Shown here: positions 24,894 through 34,077 of the stretch, in pieces | Position numbering within the stretch: the stretch's first letter is position 1 | How the letters are laid out: every line of letters starts with the position of its first letter | Origin: JAGVPT01 sp035505655 | GTDB lineage: Bacteria; Bacteroidota; Ignavibacteria; UBA10030; UBA8401 | Length of the DNA: 64,000 nt | Reading direction: 5' to 3' | Assembly: GCA_035505655.1 (NCBI GenBank) | Contig: DATJQP010000042.1 | Location: 62,001 to 126,000, forward strand | Position numbers and translations under genes: made by a program | The notes under the pieces: model-generated | Told to the model about the DNA's origin: nothing | The model's database searches: none | The model's input: only the letters and a program-made list of their open reading frames with translations

Positions 24894-27464
24894 TTACATG
24901 ATTAATTCCATCGTGTTGTATCCGAGCGCCCGGAGAGAATCGTACTCGTCGAGCGATTCGATTCCTCCCTTTTCATTCGAACGGGACTTCTGCCTGGATC
25001 TATTTTGACCCGATGAGCTTCCCAGCGAAGTCTGACCCTCCGCGACGATATCGATGCGCTGCAGGTCAATTCCACGAGAGGCCATCATATCACGGAGCTG
25101 AGGAACGTTTGATTCAAGGACTGTCTTGACCGTCGTGCTGTTGACGTCGATCTGGGCCGAGACACGGCCCCCTTCCATCTTCACCTTCATGACCACTTCT
25201 CCAAGAGATTCCGGCTTCATCGTGATCCGAATTTCAGGAGGATTGCTTCCCTGTCGAACAATCAGACTCTTCGACACTTGCTCCAGGATCGATTGCTCGA
25301 GATTTCCCGGGAGTGAAGCTCTCTCTGTCCCCTGAGGCTGGGGCGGAAGAGGATCTGCCGTCTCCGGTCTTGAAGAGGGTGTCACGGAAGTGGCGTGACC
25401 GGCTGGGGGGAATGCGGGTGGATTGATCGCTGCCGCCGTTTCTGCAGGTCGGAGATTCGAGCCGGCGCTGAGAGTCTGCGGATCATCACCTTGGGTTTTC
25501 GTGGTTGTCCCCACCGTTTCGACGTGATCGGACTCCGGAGAGGCTGAAGCATGCGCAGGCCTCGCAGATTGCATCGTTGTCGGGTTCTTACGAGAAGAGA
25601 CCGGGGTCGCGGCAGCATCTCTTGCAGAGAACCTCTCAGACACAATTCCGTCCCGTGCCCGTCCTGGTCGTGATTCGGTCGGAGGATCGGCTGGAGCCGG
25701 TTCTCTCGTATCATGGCGGATCTGACCACCATGATCGGAATGGTTCACTATTTCGGTTGGCGCGTCCACACCCTTCTCCGTCCCCGCATCGTCATCAGAT
25801 TCCTCGACGTCGGATGCACCAGCCTGGATTTTAGCCGTCCCCTTTTTCGCAGGCACCATCTCTGATGCGACATTGGGCTGGCTCTGGCTCGCGACCGCCG
25901 GTGCAGAAGTTGAACCGCCGCTGTCCAATTCATTCGCATCGCGGCTGGTTCCGGGCTGCGGAAGGATCTCAATCGCCAGAGTCTCTGTCGACGTCGGTGA
26001 CACTCTGGATTTTGGACTCACGTGCATCGCTTCCACGGGAACGGAGGATTTCTCAGTATCGGCGGGATCGCTCGCAATGACCTTCTCACGGCTGACATCA
26101 TTTGGATTGATCGGCTCCATCACCAGCGATTCTTCCGCCTTCAAATCCTTTATCGGCATTTTCGGCATCCGATAAAAAATCGTCGGATTCATCACCGTTG
26201 GCTTATTCTCGACAACCATCGATTTTACATCGCCAAGCTGGAGTTGTTCCCCGGATGTCGTCGGCGTGTAGTTCTGAGGATGGTTGGTGAAAAACGCTTT
26301 CGGCTGTGGATCCAACCCTGGAATTGACAATGGAGCAGCTTCAGGTTGGGGAGAAACTTCCTTGGGGCTGGTGACCAAAACACTCACCTGTGCGTCCGAC
26401 CCCGGACGTGATAGCGCAGACGGCGCAGGTGCCGAAACTCCCTCCTTCGCGATCAGGACTTGAGGAATTTCAATCCCGGGCCTGGTTTCGGTCGCATCTT
26501 TCGATGGGGCCGGAAGAACCGACGAGGGTTCCGGAAATTGCAGAACCGGAGTCGCTGCGGCCGGAGCCGGGTCTGCTTCTTTGAATGGAGCTGGAGTTGT
26601 GATCAGCCGGGGATCGGATTGCGTCGGATCGACATGCGTGCTTTGAGGGGCTGTCACAGCAGAAAATATCGCAGGAGAGACTTGTGGCGAGCCGGGTTGT
26701 TGCGGCGCCAACTCTGGCAGGGAAGACGAAGCTTGCCGGACGATCGGCGCTGCTGACCTCAATTCGTTGTTCGGATCAGTTTCGGGGAGAAGAATCGAGG
26801 GATCTTCCACTAGCGCCCTGACTTCCCCGGTTGGTTCGGAAGGGGCATTCTCCTTGACCGCCGAAAAAGTTTGATCAAGAGCTGGAACTCTCAGTGGAGG
26901 AGGAAATGGCTGGAATTGCAGCAGGGTTGCCGGATCAGACTTGGCTCTCCGTTCAGGGACCTTTGGAAAGTGCGACGTGCCACCGGATGAAAGGAGTGAA
27001 GTCTGTTCTGTCCCTATCTGAACACTTGGATCCTCATGGACCAAATCGACTTCGTCAGTGCCGGCAATCCGGGGCACGACTGACTTTATTTGCGTCCGGG
27101 CAACTTGCAGGTTTGGATAGAATGCCTGGGGAAAAATCACGGCCGTCCCCGTCAGCGCAGGTTGGACATTAACGGGCACTTGCGTGGAGGCCGATGGTGT
27201 GCCCGTTATGGACGGCCCGCTCTCCTGCGGAGCACTAACGAGCGGGGCTGACGCAGACGCCTGCTCTAATTGCGCCCCCTGAGATGCCCCCGCGGTGTTC
27301 GCTGGAAGCGGTTGTTCTTCCATTCCGGCTCCGAAAAACTGGAGGAGCAACGGAAGGAAAAGCGACTTCTGATTGTTTGCGCCCGCCACTGAGGCGGTCA
27401 CCTGAAGTGAGGCAATGCCGTTCGGCGGAGCTGAGGCAATTCCAAGGATGTTCAAAAGGTTCAT
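24894..27464 (-). CDS. fliK: FliK, hook-length control protein
   Basis: 856 residues, long for FliK (commonly 400-650). Most of the protein (about 30-690) is Pro/Ser/Ala/Thr-rich and of low complexity, as expected for the extended molecular-ruler part. The C-terminal domain (about 745-830) is recognisable: ILEQVSKSLIVRQGSNPPEI, LGEVVMKVKMEGGRVSAQID and LRDMMASRGIDLQRIDI. It measures hook length and triggers the FlhB switch. The downstream order fliK-flgD-TIGR02530-flgE is standard. A longer ruler may mean a longer hook (inference). Confidence 0.92.
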   Translation of the reverse strand: MNLLNILGIASAPPNGIASLQVTASVAGANNQKSLFLPLLLQFFGAGMEEQPLPANTAGASQGAQLEQASASAPLVSAPQESGPSITGTPSASTQVPVNVQPALTGTAVIFPQAFYPNLQVARTQIKSVVPRIAGTDEVDLVHEDPSVQIGTEQTSLLSSGGTSHFPKVPERRAKSDPATLLQFQPFPPPLRVPALDQTFSAVKENAPSEPTGEVRALVEDPSILLPETDPNNELRSAAPIVRQASSSLPELAPQQPGSPQVSPAIFSAVTAPQSTHVDPTQSDPRLITTPAPFKEADPAPAAATPVLQFPEPSSVLPAPSKDATETRPGIEIPQVLIAKEGVSAPAPSALSRPGSDAQVSVLVTSPKEVSPQPEAAPLSIPGLDPQPKAFFTNHPQNYTPTTSGEQLQLGDVKSMVVENKPTVMNPTIFYRMPKMPIKDLKAEESLVMEPINPNDVSREKVIASDPADTEKSSVPVEAMHVSPKSRVSPTSTETLAIEILPQPGTSRDANELDSGGSTSAPAVASQSQPNVASEMVPAKKGTAKIQAGASDVEESDDDAGTEKGVDAPTEIVNHSDHGGQIRHDTREPAPADPPTESRPGRARDGIVSERFSARDAAATPVSSRKNPTTMQSARPAHASASPESDHVETVGTTTKTQGDDPQTLSAGSNLRPAETAAAINPPAFPPAGHATSVTPSSRPETADPLPPQPQGTERASLPGNLEQSILEQVSKSLIVRQGSNPPEIRITMKPESLGEVVMKVKMEGGRVSAQIDVNSTTVKTVLESNVPQLRDMMASRGIDLQRIDIVAEGQTSLGSSSGQNRSRQKSRSNEKGGIESLDEYDSLRALGYNTMELIM

Positions 27465-27481
27465 GATCCGTTACCTTGCTA

Positions 27482-28018
27482 TCATCGCATCATGCGGGCT
27501 GCGTACCGCGGCTCCAGGGCGCTGAGGATCTTCCCTGCTTGTTTCTTTTTCACCGACATCAACACTTCTTTCGCCTCCGACATCTCCAGATTCTTGAGAA
27601 TCTTGGCGGCATCCTCCGCACTCATCGTCTCGAGCATCTTCGCGATGTTCTTGACCTTTTTTTCGTGGAGGCTATCCGACCCGGCGGTCTGAGCGGCGAG
27701 ACGCTGTTCCAGGAGAGCGGCCTTCGCTGTCTCCTGCTGGAGCTTCTCCAGGATCACTCTGAGACTATCCTCGGCTCTTTCGGTGGCGATGAAAGCCGTG
27801 CTGTCGGGGGGGAGTGAGTCCGTCTTCGTCGTGTTGGTGCTGTCGGGCCTGGAAACTGCGGAATCCGCATTCACCGCGACCTCAGGTTTTTCGGCGGGAG
27901 AGGAAGTTTTGATGCCGTTCGTCACATCTCCCCTGAGCGAGTAGATGAGAAAGACTACGAGAACCGCAAGAACGAGTGTGAAGGTCGAAACGACCAGATA
28001 TGGGATGACCTGCTTCAC
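27482..28018 (-). CDS. MotE-like protein (single TM, coiled coil, MgtE_N-like C-terminus)
   Basis: 178 residues. An N-terminal membrane segment (about 5-27) is followed by a polar linker, a coiled coil (about 85-125) and a C-terminal helical domain MSAEDAAKILKNLEMSEAKE ending with KKQAGKILSALEPRYAARMM. This MgtE N-terminal-like domain is typical of MotE/YlxF proteins encoded between fliJ and fliK. In Sinorhizobium MotE is a chaperone of the stator partner MotC; in most other species its role is unclear. It starts three bases after fliJ. Confidence 0.85.
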   Translation of the reverse strand: MKQVIPYLVVSTFTLVLAVLVVFLIYSLRGDVTNGIKTSSPAEKPEVAVNADSAVSRPDSTNTTKTDSLPPDSTAFIATERAEDSLRVILEKLQQETAKAALLEQRLAAQTAGSDSLHEKKVKNIAKMLETMSAEDAAKILKNLEMSEAKEVLMSVKKKQAGKILSALEPRYAARMMR

Positions 28019-28021
28019 GAG

Positions 28022-28456
28022 TTATAGCTCCTTCGCAACGCGTTGGGCCAGAACATCGATCAGCCTTTGCTCCTTCCGGTCCGCTTCCCGGCTTATTTGA
28101 GCCTGACGGCGCTGATCGAGGTTTTCTACCATCTGTTTCGCCTGAGTACGCTCTACGAGTTCAGTCCTTTTGTCTTCTGCCTTCACTTCTATGTCGTCGA
28201 TCTTTTTCTCCTGGCGCCTGATTTCGAGGGAGATGCTCTTCAGAAACGCTCTGCTCGTCTGAAGCTCGAGCGCCCTCGATCGGGAGACCCTCACCGCTTC
28301 CGTCATCGCTGATTCACGTTTGTCATTGAGGTCTGAAAGCGCAGCCTGTTCCTCATCCTTCGTTCGGAGCAGATGGACAAGCTCTTCATGCGCTTTTTTC
28401 TCCTGATATTTTTTCACCTTCAGGACGGTGCCGAGACCCGTGTCGATATACTGCAT
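28022..28456 (-). CDS. fliJ: FliJ, export ATPase stalk protein
   Basis: 144 residues, almost wholly charged coiled coil, beginning MQYIDTGLGTVLKVKKYQEK as FliJ proteins do. FliJ fits into the FliI hexamer and links it to FlhA. The ATG at 28456 has GGTG upstream and is preferred over a GTG three codons earlier (28465). Position between fliI and the motE-like gene supports the call. Confidence 0.9.
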   Translation of the reverse strand: MQYIDTGLGTVLKVKKYQEKKAHEELVHLLRTKDEEQAALSDLNDKRESAMTEAVRVSRSRALELQTSRAFLKSISLEIRRQEKKIDDIEVKAEDKRTELVERTQAKQMVENLDQRRQAQISREADRKEQRLIDVLAQRVAKEL

Positions 28457-28528
28457 GGAATTCACCGAATGAGTACTCTATGGACGATGGTCGGATGTTG
28501 CGCCTTTGACATCCCATGGAACGGAAGG

Positions 28529-28660
28529 TCACGCACTTCGCGCAATCCTGGGCGTACTTTGTTCCCTCAGTTTTTCCTCTCGCTCATGAAGCACATGGAC
28601 GAAGCGCATGAGCGTTAGCACGATGAGGACATAGGCAAGGCCGATCGCTGCGATGGTCAT
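28529..28660 (-). CDS. Small single-TM protein between fliI and fliJ
   Basis: 43 residues: one membrane segment (MTIAAIGLAYVLIVLTLMRF) followed by a charged tail rich in Glu, Arg and Lys. Not recognised. The ATG at 28660 has GGGA upstream. The frame is open back to a GTG at 28762 directly after the fliI stop, but the extra N-terminal stretch is polar and unconvincing. Size, hydrophobicity and placement suggest a genuine small membrane protein of the export apparatus region, but evidence is limited. Confidence 0.5.
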   Translation of the reverse strand: MTIAAIGLAYVLIVLTLMRFVHVLHEREEKLREQSTPRIARSA

Positions 28661-28762
28661 TTCGTTATCCCGCTTTCTCCAATCTCTCCGGCTGATGCGG
28701 CTGACGCCGCCGCACGACAGATTCTGGTTTTTGGTTGATGGAACATTGAGTAAGTGTCGCAC

Positions 28763-30160
28763 TCATTTCATGAGCTCGATCAGTTGTTCGATACTAAGCG
28801 CCATATCTTCCCTCTCGTCCGGTGCCTGGCGCAGGAAGGTTCTGATCGATTCGATTTTTGCCACTGCGATGTCTATGCGGGGATTGCTCCCCTTCACGTA
28901 TGCGCCGATGTTGATGAGGTCCTCGGCTTCACGGTAGGTTGCCATCATGTCGAGGAGCCTCTGGGCGGCCTTCCGATGTTCCGGAGTCGTGATGGAAGGC
29001 ATCACTCTGCTGACGCTCTCTAGGACATCAACGGCAGGATAATGCGCAGCAGAGGCGAGCCGGCGTGAAAGAACGATATGGCCGTCCAGAATTGAGCGAA
29101 CTGCATCGGCAACCGGCTCGTTCATGTCATCCCCCTCAACGAGGACCGTATACAATCCGGTGATGCTCCCCTTTTTCGCGTTCCCAGCCCGTTCCAGAAG
29201 CTTTGGGAGGATCGCAAAAACGGAAGGAGTGTAGCCCTTCGTCGTCGGAGGTTCGCCGATGGCAAGGCCGACCTCACGTTGTGACATGGCCAGGCGCGTG
29301 ACAGAGTCCATAAGAAGCATGACGTCATTGCCGCGGTCGCGGAAGTACTCGGCGATGCTCGTTGCCATGAATGCGGCCTTGATCCGGATTAGAGCGGCCT
29401 GATCGCTCGTCGCCACAACGACCACGGAGCGTTTCAAACCTTCCGCTCCCAGTTCCCTGTCCAGGAATTCTCCCACCTCTCTTCCACGCTCTCCAACCAG
29501 AGCGATGACGTTGACGTCGGCGCTGGTGTCCCGGGCAATCATCCCGAGCATGACGCTTTTCCCGACACCGCTCCCCGCGAAGATACCGATTCGCTGGCCT
29601 TTCCCGCAGGTAAGAAGAGCGTCGATCGAGCGGATGCCTGTTGCGATGCGTTCGCTGATGCGACGCCGCTCCAGCGGGCTCGGCGGAGCGTTGTAGATGG
29701 AACGGATTTCGGTCGCCTGGAGCGGGCCTTTCCCGTCGATCGGCTGACCGAGGCCGTCGATGACCCGTCCAAGAAGCCCTTCTCCGACACTCACCGAGAG
29801 GGTTTTCCCCGTGGCAACGATCTCGCTCCCGGGGCTGACTCTGTTGGCTTCGCCGAGAACCATGGAGAGGACACGGTTATTCCTGAAGCCGACGACCTCA
29901 GAGAGACAGACATCGTCTCCTCCCTTTGATTTCACGATGCAGACCTCTCCGAGCGATGAGTTGGGACCGATCGATTCGATGACGAGCCCGATCACCTGAG
30001 TGACCCTTCCGATAACCTTGATAAGGTCGAGGTTCCGCAATCTGGTGAGATAGTCCTCAAAGTTGTTGAAGAGGTCGTACCTTCCTCCGGCAAGATCAAC
30101 CCCATTTTCCTTTGTGAGGATGCCGTCGACAACGTCCGGTATCGTGGATGCCGGGCTCAT
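28763..30160 (-). CDS. fliI: FliI, flagellar export ATPase
   Basis: A 465-residue ATPase of the F1-beta type. Walker A AGSGVGKS is at 195-202, the Walker B region DVMLLMDSVTRLAMSQREVG is near 273-292, and an N-terminal beta-barrel domain has the RVTQVIGLVIESIGP pattern. It hydrolyses ATP to assist substrate delivery to the FlhA/FlhB gate, with FliH as regulator. The ATG overlaps the fliH stop by 4 bp. Confidence 0.98.
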   Translation of the reverse strand: MSPASTIPDVVDGILTKENGVDLAGGRYDLFNNFEDYLTRLRNLDLIKVIGRVTQVIGLVIESIGPNSSLGEVCIVKSKGGDDVCLSEVVGFRNNRVLSMVLGEANRVSPGSEIVATGKTLSVSVGEGLLGRVIDGLGQPIDGKGPLQATEIRSIYNAPPSPLERRRISERIATGIRSIDALLTCGKGQRIGIFAGSGVGKSVMLGMIARDTSADVNVIALVGERGREVGEFLDRELGAEGLKRSVVVVATSDQAALIRIKAAFMATSIAEYFRDRGNDVMLLMDSVTRLAMSQREVGLAIGEPPTTKGYTPSVFAILPKLLERAGNAKKGSITGLYTVLVEGDDMNEPVADAVRSILDGHIVLSRRLASAAHYPAVDVLESVSRVMPSITTPEHRKAAQRLLDMMATYREAEDLINIGAYVKGSNPRIDIAVAKIESIRTFLRQAPDEREDMALSIEQLIELMK

Positions 30161-30903
30161 TGAACACCCTCGATCATTGCTGTTTCGATCTTCTTCATCT
30201 GCGTTGAGATCCGGACATCGACGTTCCCCGAATCGCTCTCAAGGATGCAGCCGCCGCGTTCCACCTTTTCGTCGCCTTCGATAATCATGTCCTGAAGTGA
30301 ATCGGAACCCGACGCAACGGCGGCACGGTGTTCCCGGACCATTGCCTCGTCGATGGGATTGACACGAACCTTGATGTGGTCGACGCCAAGGACCCTTCTC
30401 AGCCCTTCTTTGATTTGCTGCAGGACGACGGTGTTATCGAGAAGCACTTCTCGTTTGAGGATCTGTTCCGCGACGGCGAGTGAGAAACGAAGAACGATCT
30501 CCTCGGACTTCTGCTGGAGGTTGGAGAATTCTTTCCTGATGTTCGCCATGAGCGACTCAAGCTGCACGATGACCTTGAGAGTCAGTTTCTTTCGCTCCTC
30601 GCTCACGCGGGACTCGATCTCCTCTCGCATACGGCGATCGGTAGCCTTGCAACCGTCATCGAATCCCCGCTTGTATTCCTGTTCGAGGGAGCGTTGGATC
30701 AACGCATCGGTTTCGGCCGAGTTGCGCTTCATGAGAACCGCGGAAACCATTTCCTCGTCGACATGAGCAGCCGGCGTCTCGCGCGCGTCTTCGGTATCCC
30801 GCCCCGGACCGGGGGTCAGGTCGGGGAACGGAGGGTCGGCCATTTCCACCTGAGTCACATGGACCATCCCGACCCGTTTACGCAGTTTAATGATCTCAGA
30901 CAA
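30157..30903 (-). CDS. fliH: FliH, regulator of the export ATPase (TTG start)
   Basis: A 248-residue coiled-coil protein. The central part (about 75-160) is charged and helical, and the C-terminus has VLRFSLAVAEQILKREVLLD, VRVNPIDEA and RGGCILESDSGNVDVRI, typical of the FliH/V-ATPase E-like domain. The frame is open to 30957 with no upstream ATG in a useful position. The best start is a TTG at 30903 with a perfect AAGGAGG six bases upstream, overlapping the fliG stop by 8 bp. Gene order fliG-fliH-fliI is standard. Confidence 0.92.
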   Translation of the reverse strand: MSEIIKLRKRVGMVHVTQVEMADPPFPDLTPGPGRDTEDARETPAAHVDEEMVSAVLMKRNSAETDALIQRSLEQEYKRGFDDGCKATDRRMREEIESRVSEERKKLTLKVIVQLESLMANIRKEFSNLQQKSEEIVLRFSLAVAEQILKREVLLDNTVVLQQIKEGLRRVLGVDHIKVRVNPIDEAMVREHRAAVASGSDSLQDMIIEGDEKVERGGCILESDSGNVDVRISTQMKKIETAMIEGVQ

Positions 30904-31906
30904 ACACTTCCTCCTTGCCGCCCCTGCCAGCAACGACAATTTCACCCTGCTCTTCAAGCTGTTTCACGATCTCGACAATGCGCGTCTGCGCCATCTCCAC
31001 ATCCTTAAGCCTGACCGGGCCCATGTACTGGAGCTCTTCCTTCAGGAGCTCCTGAGCGCGCTCAGACATGTTGCTGAAGATCTTTTGTTTCAGTTTGTCC
31101 TCGGAGACCTTCATCGACATCGCCAGGTCCTTCTTGTCGACTTCCCTGAGAATCCGCTGGATGCCTTTATCGTCGACGAAGAGAAGGTCTTCGAAGAGGA
31201 ACATGAGGCGCTTGATTTCTCCCGCAAGCTGGGGATTCTTCTGTTCGATGCTTTCGAGGATCACCTTCGCCTCTGCCGTGCTGCACCGGTTGAGGATGGC
31301 GGCGACCGATTTCGTCCCCCCGAGCGAACTCATGCTCTGGCTGATCTCAGCCTCGGCGATGTCTTCCAGAACCTCTTCCATCTCGGTAAGGAGGGAAGGA
31401 TTGACCTTTCCGAGCGTCGAGATTCTGAACGTCACATCATTGCGGAGCTCATCCGGAAATTCGCTCAGCACCTGCGCCGTTTGTTCGGGACTGAGATTCG
31501 AGAGGATGAGTGCCACGGTCTGCGGATGCTCTTTCTGGAGAAACCCGGCAAGCTGTTTCGGATCCGCCTTCTTCAGCATATCGAAACCGGTAACATGCGA
31601 CAGGACTTTCACCTTTTCGAGAACATCGGCAGCTTTGGCATAGCCGAGCGTATGTTCGAGGAGCTGCTGCGCATAATCGAGCCCGCCCTGAACGACGTAC
31701 TGTTGGGCAATAATGAGCTGGTGGAACTCGTCGGCAACGTTGTCGATCACCTGAGATTGCACTCCCCTCACGTTGGTGATTTCCAGCGTCAGGTCTTCCA
31801 GTTCCTGCTGAGTGAGTTTGCGCATCACCCGGGTCGCCGCCTCCACATCGAGGGAGAGGACGAGGAGGGCTGCTTTCTGTTTGCTCGTGAGCTGTGCTTC
31901 GGCCAT
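30896..31906 (-). CDS. fliG: FliG, rotor/switch protein
   Basis: 336 residues, full family length. The middle domain carries the EHPQ motif in QKEHPQTVALILSNL (about 127-141), and the C-terminal domain has the torque-generating charged region (IKRLMFLFEDLLFVDDKGIQ). FliG binds the MS ring (FliF), FliM and the stator. It follows fliF with a 21-bp gap. Confidence 0.98.
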   Translation of the reverse strand: MAEAQLTSKQKAALLVLSLDVEAATRVMRKLTQQELEDLTLEITNVRGVQSQVIDNVADEFHQLIIAQQYVVQGGLDYAQQLLEHTLGYAKAADVLEKVKVLSHVTGFDMLKKADPKQLAGFLQKEHPQTVALILSNLSPEQTAQVLSEFPDELRNDVTFRISTLGKVNPSLLTEMEEVLEDIAEAEISQSMSSLGGTKSVAAILNRCSTAEAKVILESIEQKNPQLAGEIKRLMFLFEDLLFVDDKGIQRILREVDKKDLAMSMKVSEDKLKQKIFSNMSERAQELLKEELQYMGPVRLKDVEMAQTRIVEIVKQLEEQGEIVVAGRGGKEEVFV

Positions 31907-31927
31907 GCCGCTCTCGCGTTGTTCCTG

Positions 31928-33466
31928 CTATTGTTCTGCAAGCCAGACTTTGAGGAGCCGGGCAGCGTCGTCCGGTTTCTCATTGACGTACTCGGTGATC
32001 CGCTTTCTCTTTTCGGCGCGGAGGAGGGCATCCTCGGAAATTTCCTCTTCCGGGGAAGGAAGCCTGACCGCATTCTTCTTCGCGGCGATGAACCCTTCAG
32101 CATTCCGCATCCCGATCGATTCTTCTGGCTCCCGCGTGTGAACGACCGTCTTGTTCAGCAGAGATCGGATGATGAAGAGCGCGGCGAGCATGAAACCGAC
32201 GAGAAGCGCTTTCTCGCCGATCTCGTACCATTTCGTGTACGGCTCTTCCTTGTATACCAGATCGTCCTGTTGCAGCGAGTTTCCAAACTGGAGGTTGACG
32301 ACGGAGATTTCGTCGTTCCGCTGGACCGAATACCCCACGGCTCTCTTGACGATCTCCGTGAGCTGGGAAAGTTCCTCGGGCTTCAGCGGGATGTATTCCG
32401 TCGTCCTCTGGCCGCTCTTCTCCACCGACTTTTCCTGTCCGTTGATCATCGCAGCGACGGAAAGTTTCTTGATGGTTCCGACGCCTTCGACGATGTGTTC
32501 GACGGTCTTGTTCACTTCATAGTTCGTCACCGAGCTGGTCCGCGTCGAAGGGGGAAGCGAATCGCTCAGCGCGTTTTTTTCTTCCGATGTTTGCTCGCTC
32601 CGGACCGCGGTGTTGTCCGGGTCGTATTGTTCGAGATTTCGTTCCGCCTGGGTGAAATCAAGCTCCGCATTCACCTGGACCAGGGCATTTCCCGATCCAA
32701 CAACGCCCTCGAGCATTGTCTGCGCTTTCTGGGAGAGATACGATTCAACCTTCTGTTCCAGCTCATACTGGGTGGAGCTGAGAGCGGTGAGGGAATTTGG
32801 CTGAGTATTGTCGGAGAGGAGAACGCCACGGGAATCGACGATGGTGACGTTGTTCGCCTCGAGCCCTTCCACACTGCTCGCGACGAGATGCGAGATTCCC
32901 AGAATCGTCTCCCGGCCCAACGGTTTGCCAGATTTCAACTTCAGGACGACCGACGCGGTCGCCATCCGTTCGTCCTCCTTGAAGAGCGCCTTCTCCGGCA
33001 CAACGATGTGCACCCTTGCTCCCTCCACCTCGTCGAGCTGGAGAATTGTGCGCGCCAGTTCGCCCTCGAGAGCCCGGCGGTAGTTGATCTTCTGGACGAA
33101 GTCGGAAATGCCAAGATTGGTTCTGTCGAAGATCTCGTAGCCTATGACGCTCGATTGAGGCAATCCTTCGCCGGCGAGAGCAAGACGCAGGTCGTAGACC
33201 TGTTGCTTCGGGACGAGAATCGTCTTTCCCCCGTCTTCAAGGGTGTACGGGACGTTTTTTTCCTTCAACTTGTCGACTATTTTTGAGGCGTCGGGAGCGC
33301 TCACGTTGCTGAAGAGGGTCGCGTACGTGGGGCGGTTAACCACGCTCACAAGCATCGAAATGACGATGACCGACACGACGGCCACCGTGCCGAACATCAT
33401 GCGTTGACGAAATGTGAGTCTTCGGAGAAACTGGGTGAGTTGATTGATCGTTTGTGGCTCTGCCAT
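31928..33466 (-). CDS. fliF: FliF, MS-ring protein
   Basis: 512 residues. Two membrane segments flank the periplasmic part (about 27-45, FGTVAVVSVIVISMLVSVVN; about 425-445, ALLVGFMLAALFIIRSLL). The N-terminal ring-building motif includes LRLALAGEGLPQSSVIGYEI and the central YQ-rich NLEQYDPDNTAVRSEQTSEE. The C-terminus (EYVNEKPDDAARLLKVWLAE) is the FliG-binding tail. FliF forms the MS ring, the base for the C ring. Confidence 0.98.
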   Translation of the reverse strand: MAEPQTINQLTQFLRRLTFRQRMMFGTVAVVSVIVISMLVSVVNRPTYATLFSNVSAPDASKIVDKLKEKNVPYTLEDGGKTILVPKQQVYDLRLALAGEGLPQSSVIGYEIFDRTNLGISDFVQKINYRRALEGELARTILQLDEVEGARVHIVVPEKALFKEDERMATASVVLKLKSGKPLGRETILGISHLVASSVEGLEANNVTIVDSRGVLLSDNTQPNSLTALSSTQYELEQKVESYLSQKAQTMLEGVVGSGNALVQVNAELDFTQAERNLEQYDPDNTAVRSEQTSEEKNALSDSLPPSTRTSSVTNYEVNKTVEHIVEGVGTIKKLSVAAMINGQEKSVEKSGQRTTEYIPLKPEELSQLTEIVKRAVGYSVQRNDEISVVNLQFGNSLQQDDLVYKEEPYTKWYEIGEKALLVGFMLAALFIIRSLLNKTVVHTREPEESIGMRNAEGFIAAKKNAVRLPSPEEEISEDALLRAEKRKRITEYVNEKPDDAARLLKVWLAEQ

Positions 33467-33469
33467 GCC

Positions 33470-33787
33470 CTATACCTGTATTCGCATGATCTCTTGGTAC
33501 ATGTCGATCGTTTTGTTGCGGATTTCCATGAGGAGGTCAAAACTCGTCCTTGCCTTCTCGACCGCGATCATGACATCGTGAAGGTCGGTCCCCTCTCCCG
33601 AAACCATCTTGTCGACCGCTTTTCCTGCCTCGGATTGCAGATTGTTGACATCCGATATAGCCTGCGTCAGCGTCTGCCCAAAGCTTGTGCTCGAATCTTT
33701 GATCGCTTTGTTGATCTCCTGCCCCGTCGCCGGCCCGCCGACGTTGGGAAGGAGCGTCAATGCCTGATTGAGTTTCATAACGCTCAT
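33470..33787 (-). CDS. fliE: FliE, MS ring-rod junction protein
   Basis: 105 residues with the usual C-terminal half: LTQAISDVNNLQSEAGKAVD, then MIAVEKARTSFDLLMEIRNK and IDMYQEIMRIQV. FliE is the first exported rod-base protein. The ATG overlaps the preceding small gene by 4 bp. It precedes fliF by three bases. Confidence 0.96.
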   Translation of the reverse strand: MSVMKLNQALTLLPNVGGPATGQEINKAIKDSSTSFGQTLTQAISDVNNLQSEAGKAVDKMVSGEGTDLHDVMIAVEKARTSFDLLMEIRNKTIDMYQEIMRIQV

Positions 33788-34077
33788 CCTTTGCGGTCAA
33801 CAACCGTCCCCAGCGCCGTCGCGGAGGCCGAGCCATCCTGGCGATACATCGCATGCGCTTTTAGATCCGGACCGGAAGAGGGGAACAACTCCTCAAAATA
33901 GGCCTGCTCGGCCTTGGTGAGGATTTCGCTCGGAGATTTCGGCGTTGCCTGCGGAGCCTTCGCACCGGAAGCCTTTTCGAGCTCCCGTTGCCATAGCTCA
34001 GGCTGGGCGGAGGCGCCGGTTTTGGGGGTAACGGCCTGGAAATGTGCCTGGGAAACTTCGTTCACTGCCATCGTCAA
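33784..34077 (-). CDS. Unknown 97-residue protein between flgC and fliE
   Basis: 97 residues, soluble, no signal. The first half is Ala/Pro-rich; the second has ILTKAEQAYFEELFPSS, an apparently structured motif. It overlaps flgC and fliE by 4 bp each, so it is translated with the rod operon. Not recognised. By position it could be an export substrate, a rod-assembly chaperone or a FlgJ/FliE partner, but nothing in the sequence decides this. Confidence 0.75.
   Translation of the reverse strand: MTMAVNEVSQAHFQAVTPKTGASAQPELWQRELEKASGAKAPQATPKSPSEILTKAEQAYFEELFPSSGPDLKAHAMYRQDGSASATALGTVVDRKG

Noticed and set aside
30890..33286. A long open plus-strand frame (798 codons) antisense to fliG and fliF
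   Set aside because: The minus strand there carries unmistakable FliG and FliF; the plus frame is rich in Arg, His and Asp as expected from antisense of a high-GC gene, and has no family similarity.
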